64,000 bases of DNA, taken from assembly GCA_963966185.1 (NCBI GenBank), contig CAWZYM010000392.1, positions 62,001-126,000 on the forward strand, in the 5' to 3' direction. The position numbers were made by a program, and so were the translations under genes. Numbering within the stretch: position 1 is the stretch's first letter; each line of letters begins with the position of its first letter. This document shows positions 11,230-27,470 of this stretch, one piece after another. Below the pieces are notes generated by a model. That model worked only from the letters and a program-made list of their open reading frames with translations, had not been told where the DNA came from and made no database searches. Source of the stretch: Rhabditoides inermis. Its lineage: Eukaryota; Nematoda; Chromadorea; Rhabditida; Rhabditidae.

Positions 11230-12168
11230 CACAGATCACCAGCACCACGCGTGTTTTCTCTCTCTTCTTTTTCTCCGTCGAGACTAATATTTACTTCCCT
11301 CTCGAGTTAATTTGTGATGATTCATTTTCCCAATGGAACTCACATGAGTTGTGAGAAAGAAATGTATGTGGTTCTTGAATCTTTCTAATATGAATCAACG
11401 TTATTATGGAATAAAAAACAATATTGTTGAAATGAAAATAATTGAACGTAATTATTATTATTATATGTAATTAGTATTTTTTAAAAATAAATAAAATAAA
11501 AACGAAAAGAAGTCATCGGTGAGAGGTCGGCCGAGCAAACAGTTTTTTATGTTGATAAAACATTTCTTACCTTATATCACACTCTTTTCTGATGATTAGC
11601 GATCCTGATAAGATGAAAATATGAACAACATAGACTATTGGACTTTTCGGTGTTAGAGTTACCAAATTTGTATTGTTCACTTTGTCATTCTGTTTTGAAA
11701 ATAGGCTACAGCGAACTAGTTCATAAAACTTGTGGCGAACAAGAATGATTCTGTGAACAGTCTGTGTATCATCATATATAAATATAGCAAAACATTTTCG
11801 ATAGTAGTACACAGTTCGCATATCACTGTATTCCGTTTGTTATATATTAAAATGTCAAAATATTGAGAGGAGCACACATTCGCCATTTAAAGTAAGAACT
11901 TCTCTGTAACACGTGTTCGTTCACTTCGTAGATTTCTGATCGCAAAGTTGGATAAGGTGTGGGTGTGAATGTCCTAATTGTTCTGGATTAGCTGGCTATA
12001 TAATAGCCGCTCTCGCCCCTGCGCGCGTACTCTCGCCATCTATCCATCCATCTAACCGGATCCAAACACGCAGTCCACTCCTCTCACTCTTCCTATTGTC
12101 GCCTCTCTGTTTGCACACCCATATTTTCACTCCATAACTCACAGTCCGTCCACTCTGTGCATTGCAGT
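11230..12168. other. Intergenic region upstream of the phospholipase A2-like gene
   Basis: AT-rich from 11350 to 11900. A TATATAAT lies at 11997-12004, then a GC-rich stretch to the gene start. No exons seen. Confidence 0.5.
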
Positions 12169-12641
12169 ATGCGCAGTCTGCTCCCTCTGCTCCTCCTTCT
12201 CCTCTCCCTCCTCCTTCCCGCCTTCTCATTCGAGTGCGGCATGGATCCGGTGCAGAATCAGATCACTGAGAATATGATCAAGACGGACTGTCCGGGGAAG
12301 CACGGTGAGAAGACGTGACAGCGTTGGGATAGGCTGTGTTCAGGAGGCTTCAACGCGTGTTGCATGCAGCACGACAGCTGTTACTCGCAGAAGAAGGGTC
12401 AGAAGAACTGCGACGATCAGTTCTGCGCCTGTCTCACGCGGGTATCCAGGGACCATCCCGTGTGCTCGGTAAGCCACTCGGATGCACACGTGACACCGTG
12501 ACATATCAGACCAGGAAAAACATCACCAAACCGGTTGTCGATGAACTATGAAAATTGAACACCCGCGTTTTTCAGATGCATTCGAACAACTTCTGCAATG
12601 CGGTTCGCACTTTCGGGGCGATCGCATACAACGGAAAGTAA
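12169..12641 (+). CDS. Secreted phospholipase A2-like protein
   Basis: Three exons. ATG at 12169, one base after a ttgcag acceptor (trans-splice or 5'-UTR intron), then a leucine-rich signal peptide (SLLPLLLLLLSLLLPAFS). Exon 2 carries the family core: NACCMQHDSCYSQ, with the CC-x-x-HD-x-C-Y signature including the catalytic His-Asp, and then CDDQFCACL. The last exon ends FGAIAYNGK and TAA at 12639-12641. Secreted PLA2s hydrolyse the sn-2 ester of phospholipids using Ca2+. Here the glycine-rich Ca2+ loop normally found before the HD helix is not visible; the N-terminal part reads ECGMDPVQNQ. Catalysis is therefore doubtful, as in other short nematode PLA2-domain proteins of about 130 residues. 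Confidence 0.8.
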
Positions 12642-12733
12642 ACCATGTACTTAATGTCAAACATTTATTAGTCTGTATAAACGTCGTCTTTCAATGTAAA
12701 GCTCTCGTGGAAGAGGAATGAGATTGCTGGTGT

Positions 12734-13200
12734 TTAGATCACGTGACGACCGAGAATCTGCAAAAAAAAAACATCTATAGAACATTCATTTCACCGAAAA
12801 CTGAGTTTAGTGCTACTTGAAAACAGGGCAACGATCGCGTCGACGCAGTCTTTCCTATCTCTTCCCATTACGGTCTATCGTCTATCACAAACTGCATTCT
12901 CAAACCTATGAGATTGATCGAGCCAGCACGCACTATGTTATACCGCCGACTCCAGCCATAATGTCCGCATGCGAAAAAAGAAGAGAAGAAGGGGCTATTT
13001 TTAGGAACTCTTACTCACATCTGATATCTTTGCCCTCCTGAACTGTCGGAACACGACGTTTCCCTTGCCGTCGTGGATGAAGTTGGCTAGACGGTCCTGC
13101 TTGAACGTCTCGTACTCCGCGATCGCCGGACGAGGAGGGTCGATGCCCTGAGGGAAGGCCGGGGTTAGAGAGGGGGGAAGATAGAGAGAAAGAGAGAGAG

Positions 13201-13240
<40 letters not shown>

Positions 13241-13445
13241 CACCTGGGGCACATTTCTTTGGATGAGGGCGGACAGTTCCTTGAACTTGACCTCGTCCTG
13301 CTTCTTCTGTAGCTGCTTGTAGAAATCGGTGAGAGGCGACGCCAGAACTTAGATAAGAAAGTGTCAGATAAGTAAGTCAAGAAAAGTCAAAGCATTACTC
13401 ACCGTGAATGAGTAGAATAGAGATAAGGATAATGTGTCGAATCAT
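12734..13445 (-). CDS. Small secreted protein of about 100 residues, unrecognised
   Basis: Four exons on the minus strand. ATG at 13443-13445 sits right after a gaaaag acceptor-like site. Exon 1 encodes a signal peptide (MIRHIILISILLIH); exon 2 a helical, lysine/glutamine-rich part (LTDFYKQLQKKQDEVKFKE); exon 3 a mixed basic part with PPRPAIAEYETF and FIHDGKGNVVF; exon 4 six residues (LGRHVI) and TAA at 12734-12736. There are no cysteines in the mature chain, so it is not a disulphide-rich peptide. The basic pair in FRRAK could be a processing site. The intron between exons 2 and 3 holds a GA/CT run. A TATA box lies 57 bases upstream of the ATG. Family unknown. Confidence 0.7.
13187..13238. 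repeat. (GA)n microsatellite in intron
   Basis: GA repeat with a short A8 run, inside an intron of the minus small secreted gene; on the coding strand it is CT and lies close to the donor. Confidence 0.85.
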
Positions 13446-13501
13446 CTTTTCAGAAGTAAGGAAGATGGGAAGATCAGTGACCGTCTGCCGGCGCCGTTTC
13501 C

Positions 13502-13509
13502 CTTTTATA
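13502..13509 (-). promoter_or_regulatory. TATA box (TATAAAAG)
   Basis: Consensus TATA element on the minus strand, 57 bases before the ATG of the small secreted gene at 12734-13445. Confidence 0.55.
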
Positions 13510-14579
13510 GCCGCTCATGTACAGTATCACGAGGGGTATTCGCGAAAGGAGAAGAGAGAGCGAGAGAGTGGGGGAAGAAGAGAAGACAGTCGATCACCCG
13601 CTGACGAAACACTCCGAAACGTGACAGATTGGAACAGAGTAACAAGAAAAATGAAGCGAGGCTAGAACGGTGGACCCTGAAACAGCACAGACCACTGATC
13701 GCCTCCGCCCACGAAGATTGATCAAATCAATCAATTAATCAAATGTTTATTCGGAATCGCCAACATGATCATTACAAAATGAAACCACAAATAAGAACTT
13801 AAGATGCTCGCAGGTCTTTTTTTAGCTCCGAAAGATGCAGTGTTCATTGATGCGGGCTCTTGCATTCCCATCCATTTCCATAGAAGACATTCGTCTTGCG
13901 GACCGTACCATTAAACAAATAATGACATAGATGTTGATAATCGATCAAAATACATCGATAATCTAAATGAGCAGCAACTCCAGTAACCATCTCTGTCCGG
14001 AAATGCGGGATGTTTCGCAGATTGATACGTAATGAGAGTAGAGAGTGGAAGAGTGCTGTCTGTACCCACCCAGATGTTGACGACTACAGTCCCCCTTGCA
14101 GCAAGGCACGTTCTTCGCTGGGTGCTAGTGTAATAATTTATCTCTCCATGAATTCTCATATTACAATCATATTTTCTAGCAAAACCACAAAATGGTATAC
14201 GATATTTTAACAACAAGTGGGCAATTATTCAGTACAGGGAAGGGCGTTAGTGGGTTGCAAACCAATCAACAGGCGGCAGAAACTACACAAGTGAAATCAA
14301 TCGATACACAATCAATCGATACTCGATCGATTAGGCAATCGGAGATCGCGGCGGAATCTGGAGAGACAGAAAGTACAGAAACGGGGAAATAATTGCTGTT
14401 GCGATCCTACTCGCATCGCGGATAGTAAAACTATAAAAAGACGAAGCAACGCGGGGAATCGATTAAAGTACGACAATTCGAAAGCTAACAAACACATAGA
14501 AGCTCGAACTTACTCTTATATGCTTTCATAATAAATCATCTGTCTGCATAGTCCTGCTATGATCTCTCCTTTTATTTTC
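13510..14579. other. Intergenic region, AT-rich with ATCGAT-type repeats
   Basis: No supported gene. A cluster of short repeats built from atcaatcgata and atcgatt lies at about 14296-14340. Another atcaatcaatt cluster lies at 13718-13742. Confidence 0.5.
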
Positions 14580-20218
<5,639 letters not shown>

Positions 20219-20576
20219 CGCATACACACTGCAATAAAACGTTAACAAAAAAATCATGAATATTATAAAGCACCAAAATCAACCGCGAGCGATGGCGAGC
20301 GATCGCGGAAATGGAAGTCAATTTCAGCTATATTTATAGCAGCCGGACGATGTATCATATGGTTTCTATTTGATCGGTCGGATGAATAACAACAAATTTG
20401 GCAAAACAAAATGCAATCCATAAACGTACAAAACATCGGTAAATGTATTGGAAATTCGAGAAATCGGATCGCCAAAGTGGAACAGCTGACCATCTCTAGC
20501 GAGCATTCGATGTTGTGTAATGGGTGCAGTGTTGCACCAATTGTACACTGCGCACCAACATACACTACAGGTGTTC
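20219..20576. other. 5' flank of the MAP4K gene
   Basis: AT-rich sequence upstream of the kinase start, up to the foldback element. No exon recognised. Confidence 0.4.
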
Positions 20577-21502
20577 AAAAAGGTTGGTATCCTGTAAAGT
20601 TCGACACTTCGACAGTTCGACAGTTCGACATGTCGAACTTTTGAAATTCGACATGTCGAACTTTCTCAGATTTCGAATTCCGGTCATATGTTCGTGGCGC
20701 GCTGGGGCCTGTATTTTTGTTCGGGGGTACGATTCACAGTTTTGAAATCTTTTCAGGTTGTGTGACCGATTTGAAATCAGATTTTAATTTTAGATAAGTA
20801 TTCCATATCAATTCAATAAATGAAGTTCTCGACATCAAAATTACAACTAAAACTTTGATTATGCCAAGTTTTCTAACTGATTAAATATCATAATAATATG
20901 GCATGGATGGTATGAAACTGGTCGGTTCAAATCAATACACAATCAGCATGAAATGTTCTCATCTCCGTATCCAAGCTCTATGGGTATGAGTTGTCAAGTT
21001 TGGTTTCAGCGGGTGAGAGCGGAGAGGAGAGGCTACGTTTTAGGCTTCTCTGGTTGAATGATCATGATTGATTTGAAGTTATTCGCATTCAAATGTATGT
21101 TATTGTTTCCACGGTAACTACATTATCTTCATCTTCATTTGCACGTCTCTCGCCTCACCATCGGTCTCCCCTCATTTCGGAATGCAGAACAACTCACTCA
21201 GATTACTGTTACGACCACCTTGTTCAATTATATTATATGAACAATCGTCTGATATAAGTAAGATAAACTAATTGTAAAAACGAGCGAAACATCCGAATAA
21301 TGATGTCATGGTCCCAGAACAGTGAATCGCACCCCCGAACAAAAATGCGGGCCCCAGCGCGCAGCGAACATGACCGGAATTTGAAATCTGAGAAAGTTCA
21401 ACACGTCGAATTTTAAAAGTTCGACATGTCGAACTGTCGAACTTTAAATGTCGAACTGTCGAATTGTCAAAGTGTCGAACTTTACAGGATACCAAAAAGG
21501 TT
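20577..21502. mobile_element. Foldback (MULE/MITE-like) transposon with 9-bp target-site duplication
   Basis: The element proper runs 20586-21493. Both ends read GGTATCCTGTAAAGTTCGAC inward, and the inverted arms stay similar for about 160 bases, through gggttc-rich repeats of the palindrome GTTCGACATGTCGAAC, to the shared stretch gcgcgctggggcc and tttttgttcggggg. The flanks carry a perfect 9-base direct duplication, aaaaaggtt, at 20577-20585 and 21494-21502. The inner 550 bases are AT-rich and encode no transposase, so it is non-autonomous. Long terminal inverted repeats with 9-base duplications are typical of Mutator-like elements; that assignment is inference. Confidence 0.8.
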
Positions 21503-21923
21503 CTTTAAAAAATCCGTATATACCTTTTTGTTTGAACAATGAAAGGCAAAAAATAATATACTAGAGTTTTCAACGCAACATTTGAGGAAAAATATAATAC
21601 AGCTATAATTATTTTAATATTTTTTCATATCATAATCGTTCATCCCCGGTGTTAGTGTTATCTACACTGTAGATCGGTGTCACCGTCTCAATCTCAATAC
21701 AATATTCGCCACTCTTTGTCGACCCTTGCCATCTCGTTTTTGTCGATCACAATACGCCTCTGCCGTTGATTCCACTCCCTTCAAGTCCTATTATTTGCAG
21801 TAAACCGGTACTCGTGTAGTAATATGCAACGGTAAAAAGGCGTGAGCGGCCAGCAAATAAGTCACAAGACTCTCGTCCGCCCTTTTGTCGTCTTCCATTC
21901 ATTCATCTGCCGCGGTCATCAAC
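21503..21923. other. 5' flank of the secreted lysine-rich protein gene
   Basis: AT-rich in its first half. No exon seen. A TATA-like gtaaaaagg lies about 90 bases before the ATG at 21924. Confidence 0.4.
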
Positions 21924-22335
21924 ATGCGGCTTCTCCTCGTTGCTCTCATCGCCGTTGCTACTGTCGTCGCAGGTAAGTCGCACACTCATCCTCCATATTC
22001 CTTCTTCTTTTCACTATGAGGTTGCAACTGTGGGTGATTTAGAAGATGAGGATTATTATTCGGCGATCGAGGAAATGGAGCCCACCGAGCAGAGATCAAC
22101 CGAGTCGTCTACTCACGCATCTCAGAATCTCAAGAGAATCATCGTCGACGGAGACACTGTGTCCGAGACACTCGTGAGTGCTACAAACAATAAATGCCAA
22201 TTGCCAATGATTGTTTTTGACCAATCTCTCCTAGTCGTTCCGCGAAGTGGATGACCCTAAGAAGCCCGAGGAGACCGCCGCCACCGAGAAGAAACCTGTT
22301 CTGGTACACTGGGGAGAGAGAGAGAGAGAGATGTG

Positions 22336-22380
<45 letters not shown>

Positions 22381-22781
22381 TGTGAATAAGTGCATATTCA
22401 GATCGACGGAGATGCGGGAGTAAAGCCCCAGCCCAAGAAGCCCGAGTTTGGTAAGAAACAAAGTAAACTATTATGAAAACTTCGCAAGTGTTTGTATTTT
22501 CAGTGCCGAAGGTGGACAAGCCTTCCAAGAAGGACAAAGACGAGAGTATTTTCAATGACCTGTTCGCTGGTATCATGTCGGACTTCGGAGCTGCGTTCGG
22601 AGACGCGATAGGAGAAGTGGGAGAGCAAGTGAACGGACGCAAGGCAGGCCACATCAAGGTCAACATTCCCCTCTCCCTTCCTCTCCTATACTTCATCTTT
22701 CAGACTTCTCCCATCCCTCACCCCAGAGCAGCCGCTGTTCCCACTTCTGCGGAGATCCGCGATTTTTTCGAGTCCAAATAA
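21924..22781 (+). CDS. Secreted acidic/lysine-proline-rich protein, unrecognised
   Basis: Six exons with matching phases; ATG 21924-21926, TAA 22779-22781. Exon 1 encodes a signal peptide (MRLLLVALIAVATVVA). The mature chain begins acidic (EDEDYYSAIEEMEPTEQ), then alternates lysine, glutamate and proline (DDPKKPEETAATEKKPV, KPQPKKPEF). It includes a glycine/alanine-rich amphipathic segment (GIMSDFGAAFGDAIGEVG) and ends EIRDFFESK. No cysteines. The low-complexity composition suggests an extracellular or cuticle-associated disordered protein. No family recognised. The third intron is largely GA repeat. Confidence 0.7.
22314..22379. repeat. (GA)n microsatellite in intron
   Basis: Two GA blocks separated by gatgtgaataaga, the second followed by a repeated tatgtgaataag, so the spacer itself is duplicated. 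Confidence 0.85.
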
Positions 22782-22817
22782 ACTATAACGCCCAATGATG
22801 TACAGGTTTTCAATGAC

Positions 22818-22823
22818 AATAAA
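22818..22823 (+). terminator. Polyadenylation signal AATAAA
   Basis: AATAAA 37 bases after the stop of the secreted lysine-rich gene. Confidence 0.6.
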
Positions 22824-23308
22824 CACATTTTGTGATTTACTTGTTGCGTGTCCACTATGCGATTATAACTCCTATCCAGGGCGCAGACACTTCTATGCCT
22901 TCCCGGTAGCATTCCTCTGATGGAGTAGGCATGTACATACATGATGATGGGTGATAGAATATTCAAGGAGAGCACTTCGTTTTTTTCTGGCGTCAAGTAC
23001 AGTTTGGAGGTATTCTGTGTCTCTCCCCTTCCTTCATCTCTCCTCCTCCCCAACTCGCCTCTATTCCCTCGCCCCTCAATCCCTTGACGTAAAATGCCTA
23101 CTAGATACTAGATGATACGATGAAACATAGTACATTTGCACCGAATCGAACGTGAAGGTTCAAAACTTTGGCTTTTGCATCCTAATCCTAGTTCGAAGGG
23201 AATTCGTTTTGCTGACGATATCATTGAACCAATTATGACGTAGGCGTCGATAATCGATCGCCCAGCTACTCTGAAGGAAGAACCATCCGTGAGAATTGAA
23301 GCGAAAGA
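22824..23308. other. Intergenic region
   Basis: No supported coding or RNA feature between the + secreted gene and the second foldback element. Confidence 0.4.
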
Positions 23309-23764
23309 CAGACTCAAATCTAGGGCTAGATTTTGCCTCAGAAACACCTCAGATTTGTATCTGACGAGAGGCTCAGAAAGTGAGTCAGATTTGCCTCAGA
23401 TTTTGCCCCAGATTGTCTCTCCTGCATCAGAAAGAGGGTCAGATTGTTGCTTCCCGCCGAAAGGTGGCTAACCCGAGATTGGTCTGCAGCGAATCTGAGG
23501 TTATGGCTGCATTCTGGGCCGCCCATCCTTGGCGTCCTTTTCTCAACCTGGGCAGAGTGCTGACTGGCAAAATGCCCGTTACCATGTCCCCAATTTCGTA
23601 GCGGGACAAATCGAAATTTGGTCTCTTTCGGCGGGAAGCAACAATCTGACCCTATTTCTGAGGCTAGTGAAACAATCTGAGGCAAATCTGACCCAAAATC
23701 TGAACCTCTTTCTTACCCTCCGATACAAATCTGAGGCTGTTTCCGACCCCAGGATTTGAGTCTG
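23309..23764. mobile_element. Second foldback element (long inverted repeat, 456 bp)
   Basis: Ends read CAGACTCAAATC inward on both sides (23309-23320 and 23753-23764). The arms, about 150 bases each, share inverted copies of tctgaggcaaatctga-type units and the stretch ctttcggcgggaagcaacaa at the inner edge. The core, 23466-23615, is not repeated and has no coding potential I can defend. No clear target-site duplication is visible. It is unrelated in sequence to the 20.6 kb element. Confidence 0.7.
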
Positions 23765-24250
23765 CCCGCTACTTAAACAGATACAGTCCCAACCAGGCAA
23801 GTAGCATCCAGTATTCGGTTTCCCGACATGTCGAAAAGTTCGCAGGAGCACTCGTCTGCGTGTTAATGACGCATCTGAATTACCCGAGGCTGGAGCGGCT
23901 ACAATTCATCCATACAATCTATGGTGAAAAATAGTGTATGTGTATTGCATGTAACATGTAACACTCATAATTATTCGTGCATAAAGATAAAACATTTCAA
24001 TGTTCATTCGGATCACAATTTACATAATACAAATAGCGCTTTGCAATATTATAATGAGTCCATGTTCCCGCATGAGTGATATGCTGCTATGAAAAGGCTG
24101 GTTCTCTCAAGTCGTCGTATTGATCTACTGTACTATGTACAAACTGGAAAACAATACTGCTATCATATGAATAATACCGTTTGATGGAGAAATGCACGCT
24201 GGAACGGGGTAGAGACCCAACCATCAGGCTAATCAAAATTAATCTATACT
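23765..24250. other. Intergenic region
   Basis: AT-rich 3' flank of the PAPS transporter gene; nothing recognised. Confidence 0.4.
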
Positions 24251-26170
24251 CTATTTTTGCTGGTCAGACTGCTTTGGTGACGGCTGTCGCGACTGGTTAT
24301 TCTCGAAATACCTCCTGAAAACGTTGATGTAAAAGTAGAACTCGTTAGATAAGAGTACCTGTAGATATCGAGGAACATGGATCCGAACACAGTTGCGAAT
24401 CCGATGAGTGCCCAGAGAGACATGGCATGACCATAGTGGAATGCGGAGAGAAGAATGGAGAACATCTGAATAGCAACATTTGCACAATTCCATCCCTCCG
24501 CTCTCACCTGTCGCATAGTCATAATGACGGCGAATACAATGGGTCCGAACCGCTCGATGGTCTGATAGATAAAGAGCTGGCCAGTGGCGCCAGACACAGA
24601 CAGGAGGAACACGTCCCGAGAGAAGTTGGCGTGCGTCCACATGAATCCTGCAACCAGCACAGTCAATCATTCCATCTTGGCACAAGAGGGACGCACCGAG
24701 ACTGGTGGTGAATGATCCCTGCTCGGCGAGTGAGACGGCACACAGGATAGCCGAGAACGCGTTCACTCCCAACATCATCTACAACCATCCGGTCCTCTCT
24801 CTCCCCTCCACTCTCTCTCTCTCTCTCTCTCTCACCTGATACTTGCTGACGCGCGGCCTGGTATCAAATAGTGCCTTCTGCCAGTTGAGGGTGAACGCGT
24901 CAAACACCAAGTATCCCATCATGAGCACCATTCCAGATATCTGCAACCACACTCACTCATCACCCGCTCCCCTGCCGTCCACCCACCGTGGTTGCGTGTT
25001 GCATGATGCCCTCGTGTCCGCTGCTCTCCGCCTCCACCTTGTCCCCTCCATTACTCGCCAACAGGAACATACTCGCTCCAATGGCGATGCCCGTGCCGCA
25101 CGCATACTCGGCTGCCTTGTACCTGAACAAGAGCGTAGAGAGAGAGGAAAGCTACGGGGTCTCTGTCTCTGTCAACGCACTTCTGTCCTCTGACGATGGT
25201 TCCCATGATCATCGTGGCGACGACCTTGCTGGCCTTGCAGATGGTCTGCGTGGGGAAAGACACGTACTTGAGAGCCTCGTACTGACACCACGAAGAGATC
25301 GTGTTCGAGAACGAAGTGTACGAGTGCACGTATAGAGGAGGCACGTGTGGCGGCTGACTGAAAACAATACCCACATCTCTCTCCTCCGTTTCTTTCTCCC
25401 TTTCCACTCACCGTCCCCAGTGCCAGCACAATACCGTACTGCACAGCACGAGGGCCACTATGCGGTTGCAGAACACGAGGAACTGCGCGTCTCCGAACTT
25501 GTCCTCCTGCAAGCCCTCTCACTCATCTCCTTCCCGTCCTCATCCCATCACTCATACCACCCACCACCCACCTCTCCACTCCCGTCCATCCTCATGTATC
25601 CCTGTGTGATGATCCTCTCCTGTAGGAATCCCATCATCACCAGAGTCGCCTGAATGCCAGTGAAACAGAATGCGAGGGCGAACGCGTCGTTGAAGAAGTC
25701 GCGAGACGAAGTGTCAACCTGCAATCACTCGTCCACCCCACTCGTCTCCTCTGTTCCCCACCTTCTGTGCTCCTTTGCTACCCTCCATCAGCTGGTACTC
25801 GGGGCTTCCCACAGCGAATGCCTTCACGAATCGACCAATGCATGTAGTCGGATCGCGGCCAGATGCGCCTCAAAAACGGCAATCAAGGGTTGACTCACAA
25901 TGTCACAAAACATAGAACAGAGAAACATTAAGTCTCGAATGAGAGCATAAGTATTAAGCGCACATAAAATCTCTCTATCCGACGGTAGTGAAACGAACAG
26001 TTTTCACAAAACGGAACAATGTACATTTCGCAGAGCAATAATATGAGTCTCTTACCTCCATATCTCTTCTTGACATAGTATACGAGGAGTGCAGCAGGTG
26101 CGGCGACGGAAGAGTATCCCAGAAGGATGAGAGCGAGACGCACCGGCCACGGAAGCTCATCCGCGGACAT
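24251..26170 (-). CDS. pst-1: PAPS transporter, SLC35B2 / pst-1 family
   Basis: ATG at 26168-26170, stop TAG at 24251-24253, about nine exons. This Golgi carrier imports 3'-phosphoadenosine 5'-phosphosulfate for sulfation of glycans and proteins. The first span is LALILLGYSSVAAPAALLVYY. Family hallmarks follow in order: YQLMEGSKGAQK, GFLQERIITQGY, PLYVHSYTSFSNTISSWC, EALKYVSFPTQTICKASKVV, MGTIVRGQK and GQLFIYQTIERFGPIVFAVI with IMTMRQ. The SSWCQYEALK and KASKV motifs single out the SLC35B2/B3 group. A short basic/glutamine tail ends it. It lies downstream of the Crooked neck gene on the same strand; I recall these two being neighbours in C. elegans (M03F8.2 and M03F8.3), which should be checked. 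Confidence 0.9.
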
Positions 26171-27470
26171 GACCCGCGCCTCACAAACAAAGAATAAACA
26201 CGATAGAAAAATTTGAATTGAAACTAATAAAGTCCATATCGAACAAAATCCCACAACCCATAGGCAAAAGGGTACTTACAATTACGTCGATGACCCAATC
26301 ACAGAGTTCCATTCGAGAAGCGCAACACAAACGGTGAAAGGGAATGTGCGATGCAAGAAACGATCGCTTCTCTCGGATACAAAACAATACATGCGACACG
26401 TGAAACGAGCTTGCAGAGAAAGAGGGGCGAGGAGGGGAGATGGATACTTGCGAATGGCTGCTATCTGGGATGAACATCTCCTCTACTCGCGCACAAGCCG
26501 CGCACAAGAAAGGCGATCCACGATCGCATCTCGCCATTCCATTCTACCGCCCTGCCTGCCCAAGCAACCCGCACCCAACCCAATATCCCACATCTCAAAT
26601 TACGCTGCACTCAGCCAGAAGAAGCGCCAGGAAACTCCAAAACTTCGTAGCCTATCTACATCTCATCTACACTGTGCATAGCCGGTATGGCACACTAAAA
26701 CATATGCAAATTCACCATGTTTCACAGATTCCATGGCATGCAAAACAAATCCGGAGATAAGATGCCTGGGTTCACTCACCCACTGCCACAGACCGTCCAT
26801 CCCACGTAGCAGAGCGAGCATCTGTCATCGAGACTTCCCTCTCCTCTCTCACTATACACTCACCATTTCGAGTAATCTCCCGATTAGCCTCTCTCAATAG
26901 GCAATCAACTCACAGCACTCTCGTCCTCTGATATCACACCACCCGCTACATTCACATCAATTGCACCACCATTGTGTTTCGAGTTGCATCGTGATTCAGT
27001 ATCATCGAAACAATGCCACATACCGGTTCGTGAAACGGCCTCATTGTGTATATATGGGCGGAGCTTGACGGGGCGGCACGTGTGTGCAATCAGTGCTAGC
27101 AATCGAGTGCGAGCGCGGCGATCATATCGCAGTGGGTGAACCTGGAATGGAACGAGTTATGCGAGAGGCGGGTAGCGGGTGTGTACATACAAGGATGCAT
27201 GCATTGCACAATGAACGCCAGGTAAGCGGCTTTCGACCGTGTGCGAGAATCGCGCATGCCATCTGAACACACATACCACACAGATAATCACACACATTTA
27301 TTCCATACGCGCTCTCAACATGGGATCAATCGATGCTATAAATCAACAATATCAGAGATGCAGCTTATTTACAAAAACAACTAGATCACCGCCACAACAA
27401 TTAATAAATAGTGAGATGATTGGAAAAAGAGAAAATTGAATTGTGGTGAGTGGGGGAGGGTTTAGGAAGT
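26171..27470. other. Intergenic region between Crooked neck and pst-1
   Basis: 1.3 kb with no exon I can support. It contains a minus-strand AATAAA at about 27297-27302 that may end the Crooked neck transcript. The length is larger than usual for adjacent genes of a nematode operon. Confidence 0.4.

Noticed and set aside
13718..14340. ATCGAT/ATCAAT-rich repeats as a possible CRISPR-like or satellite array
   Set aside because: Units are irregular and few; simple AT-rich repetition in a eukaryotic intergenic region.
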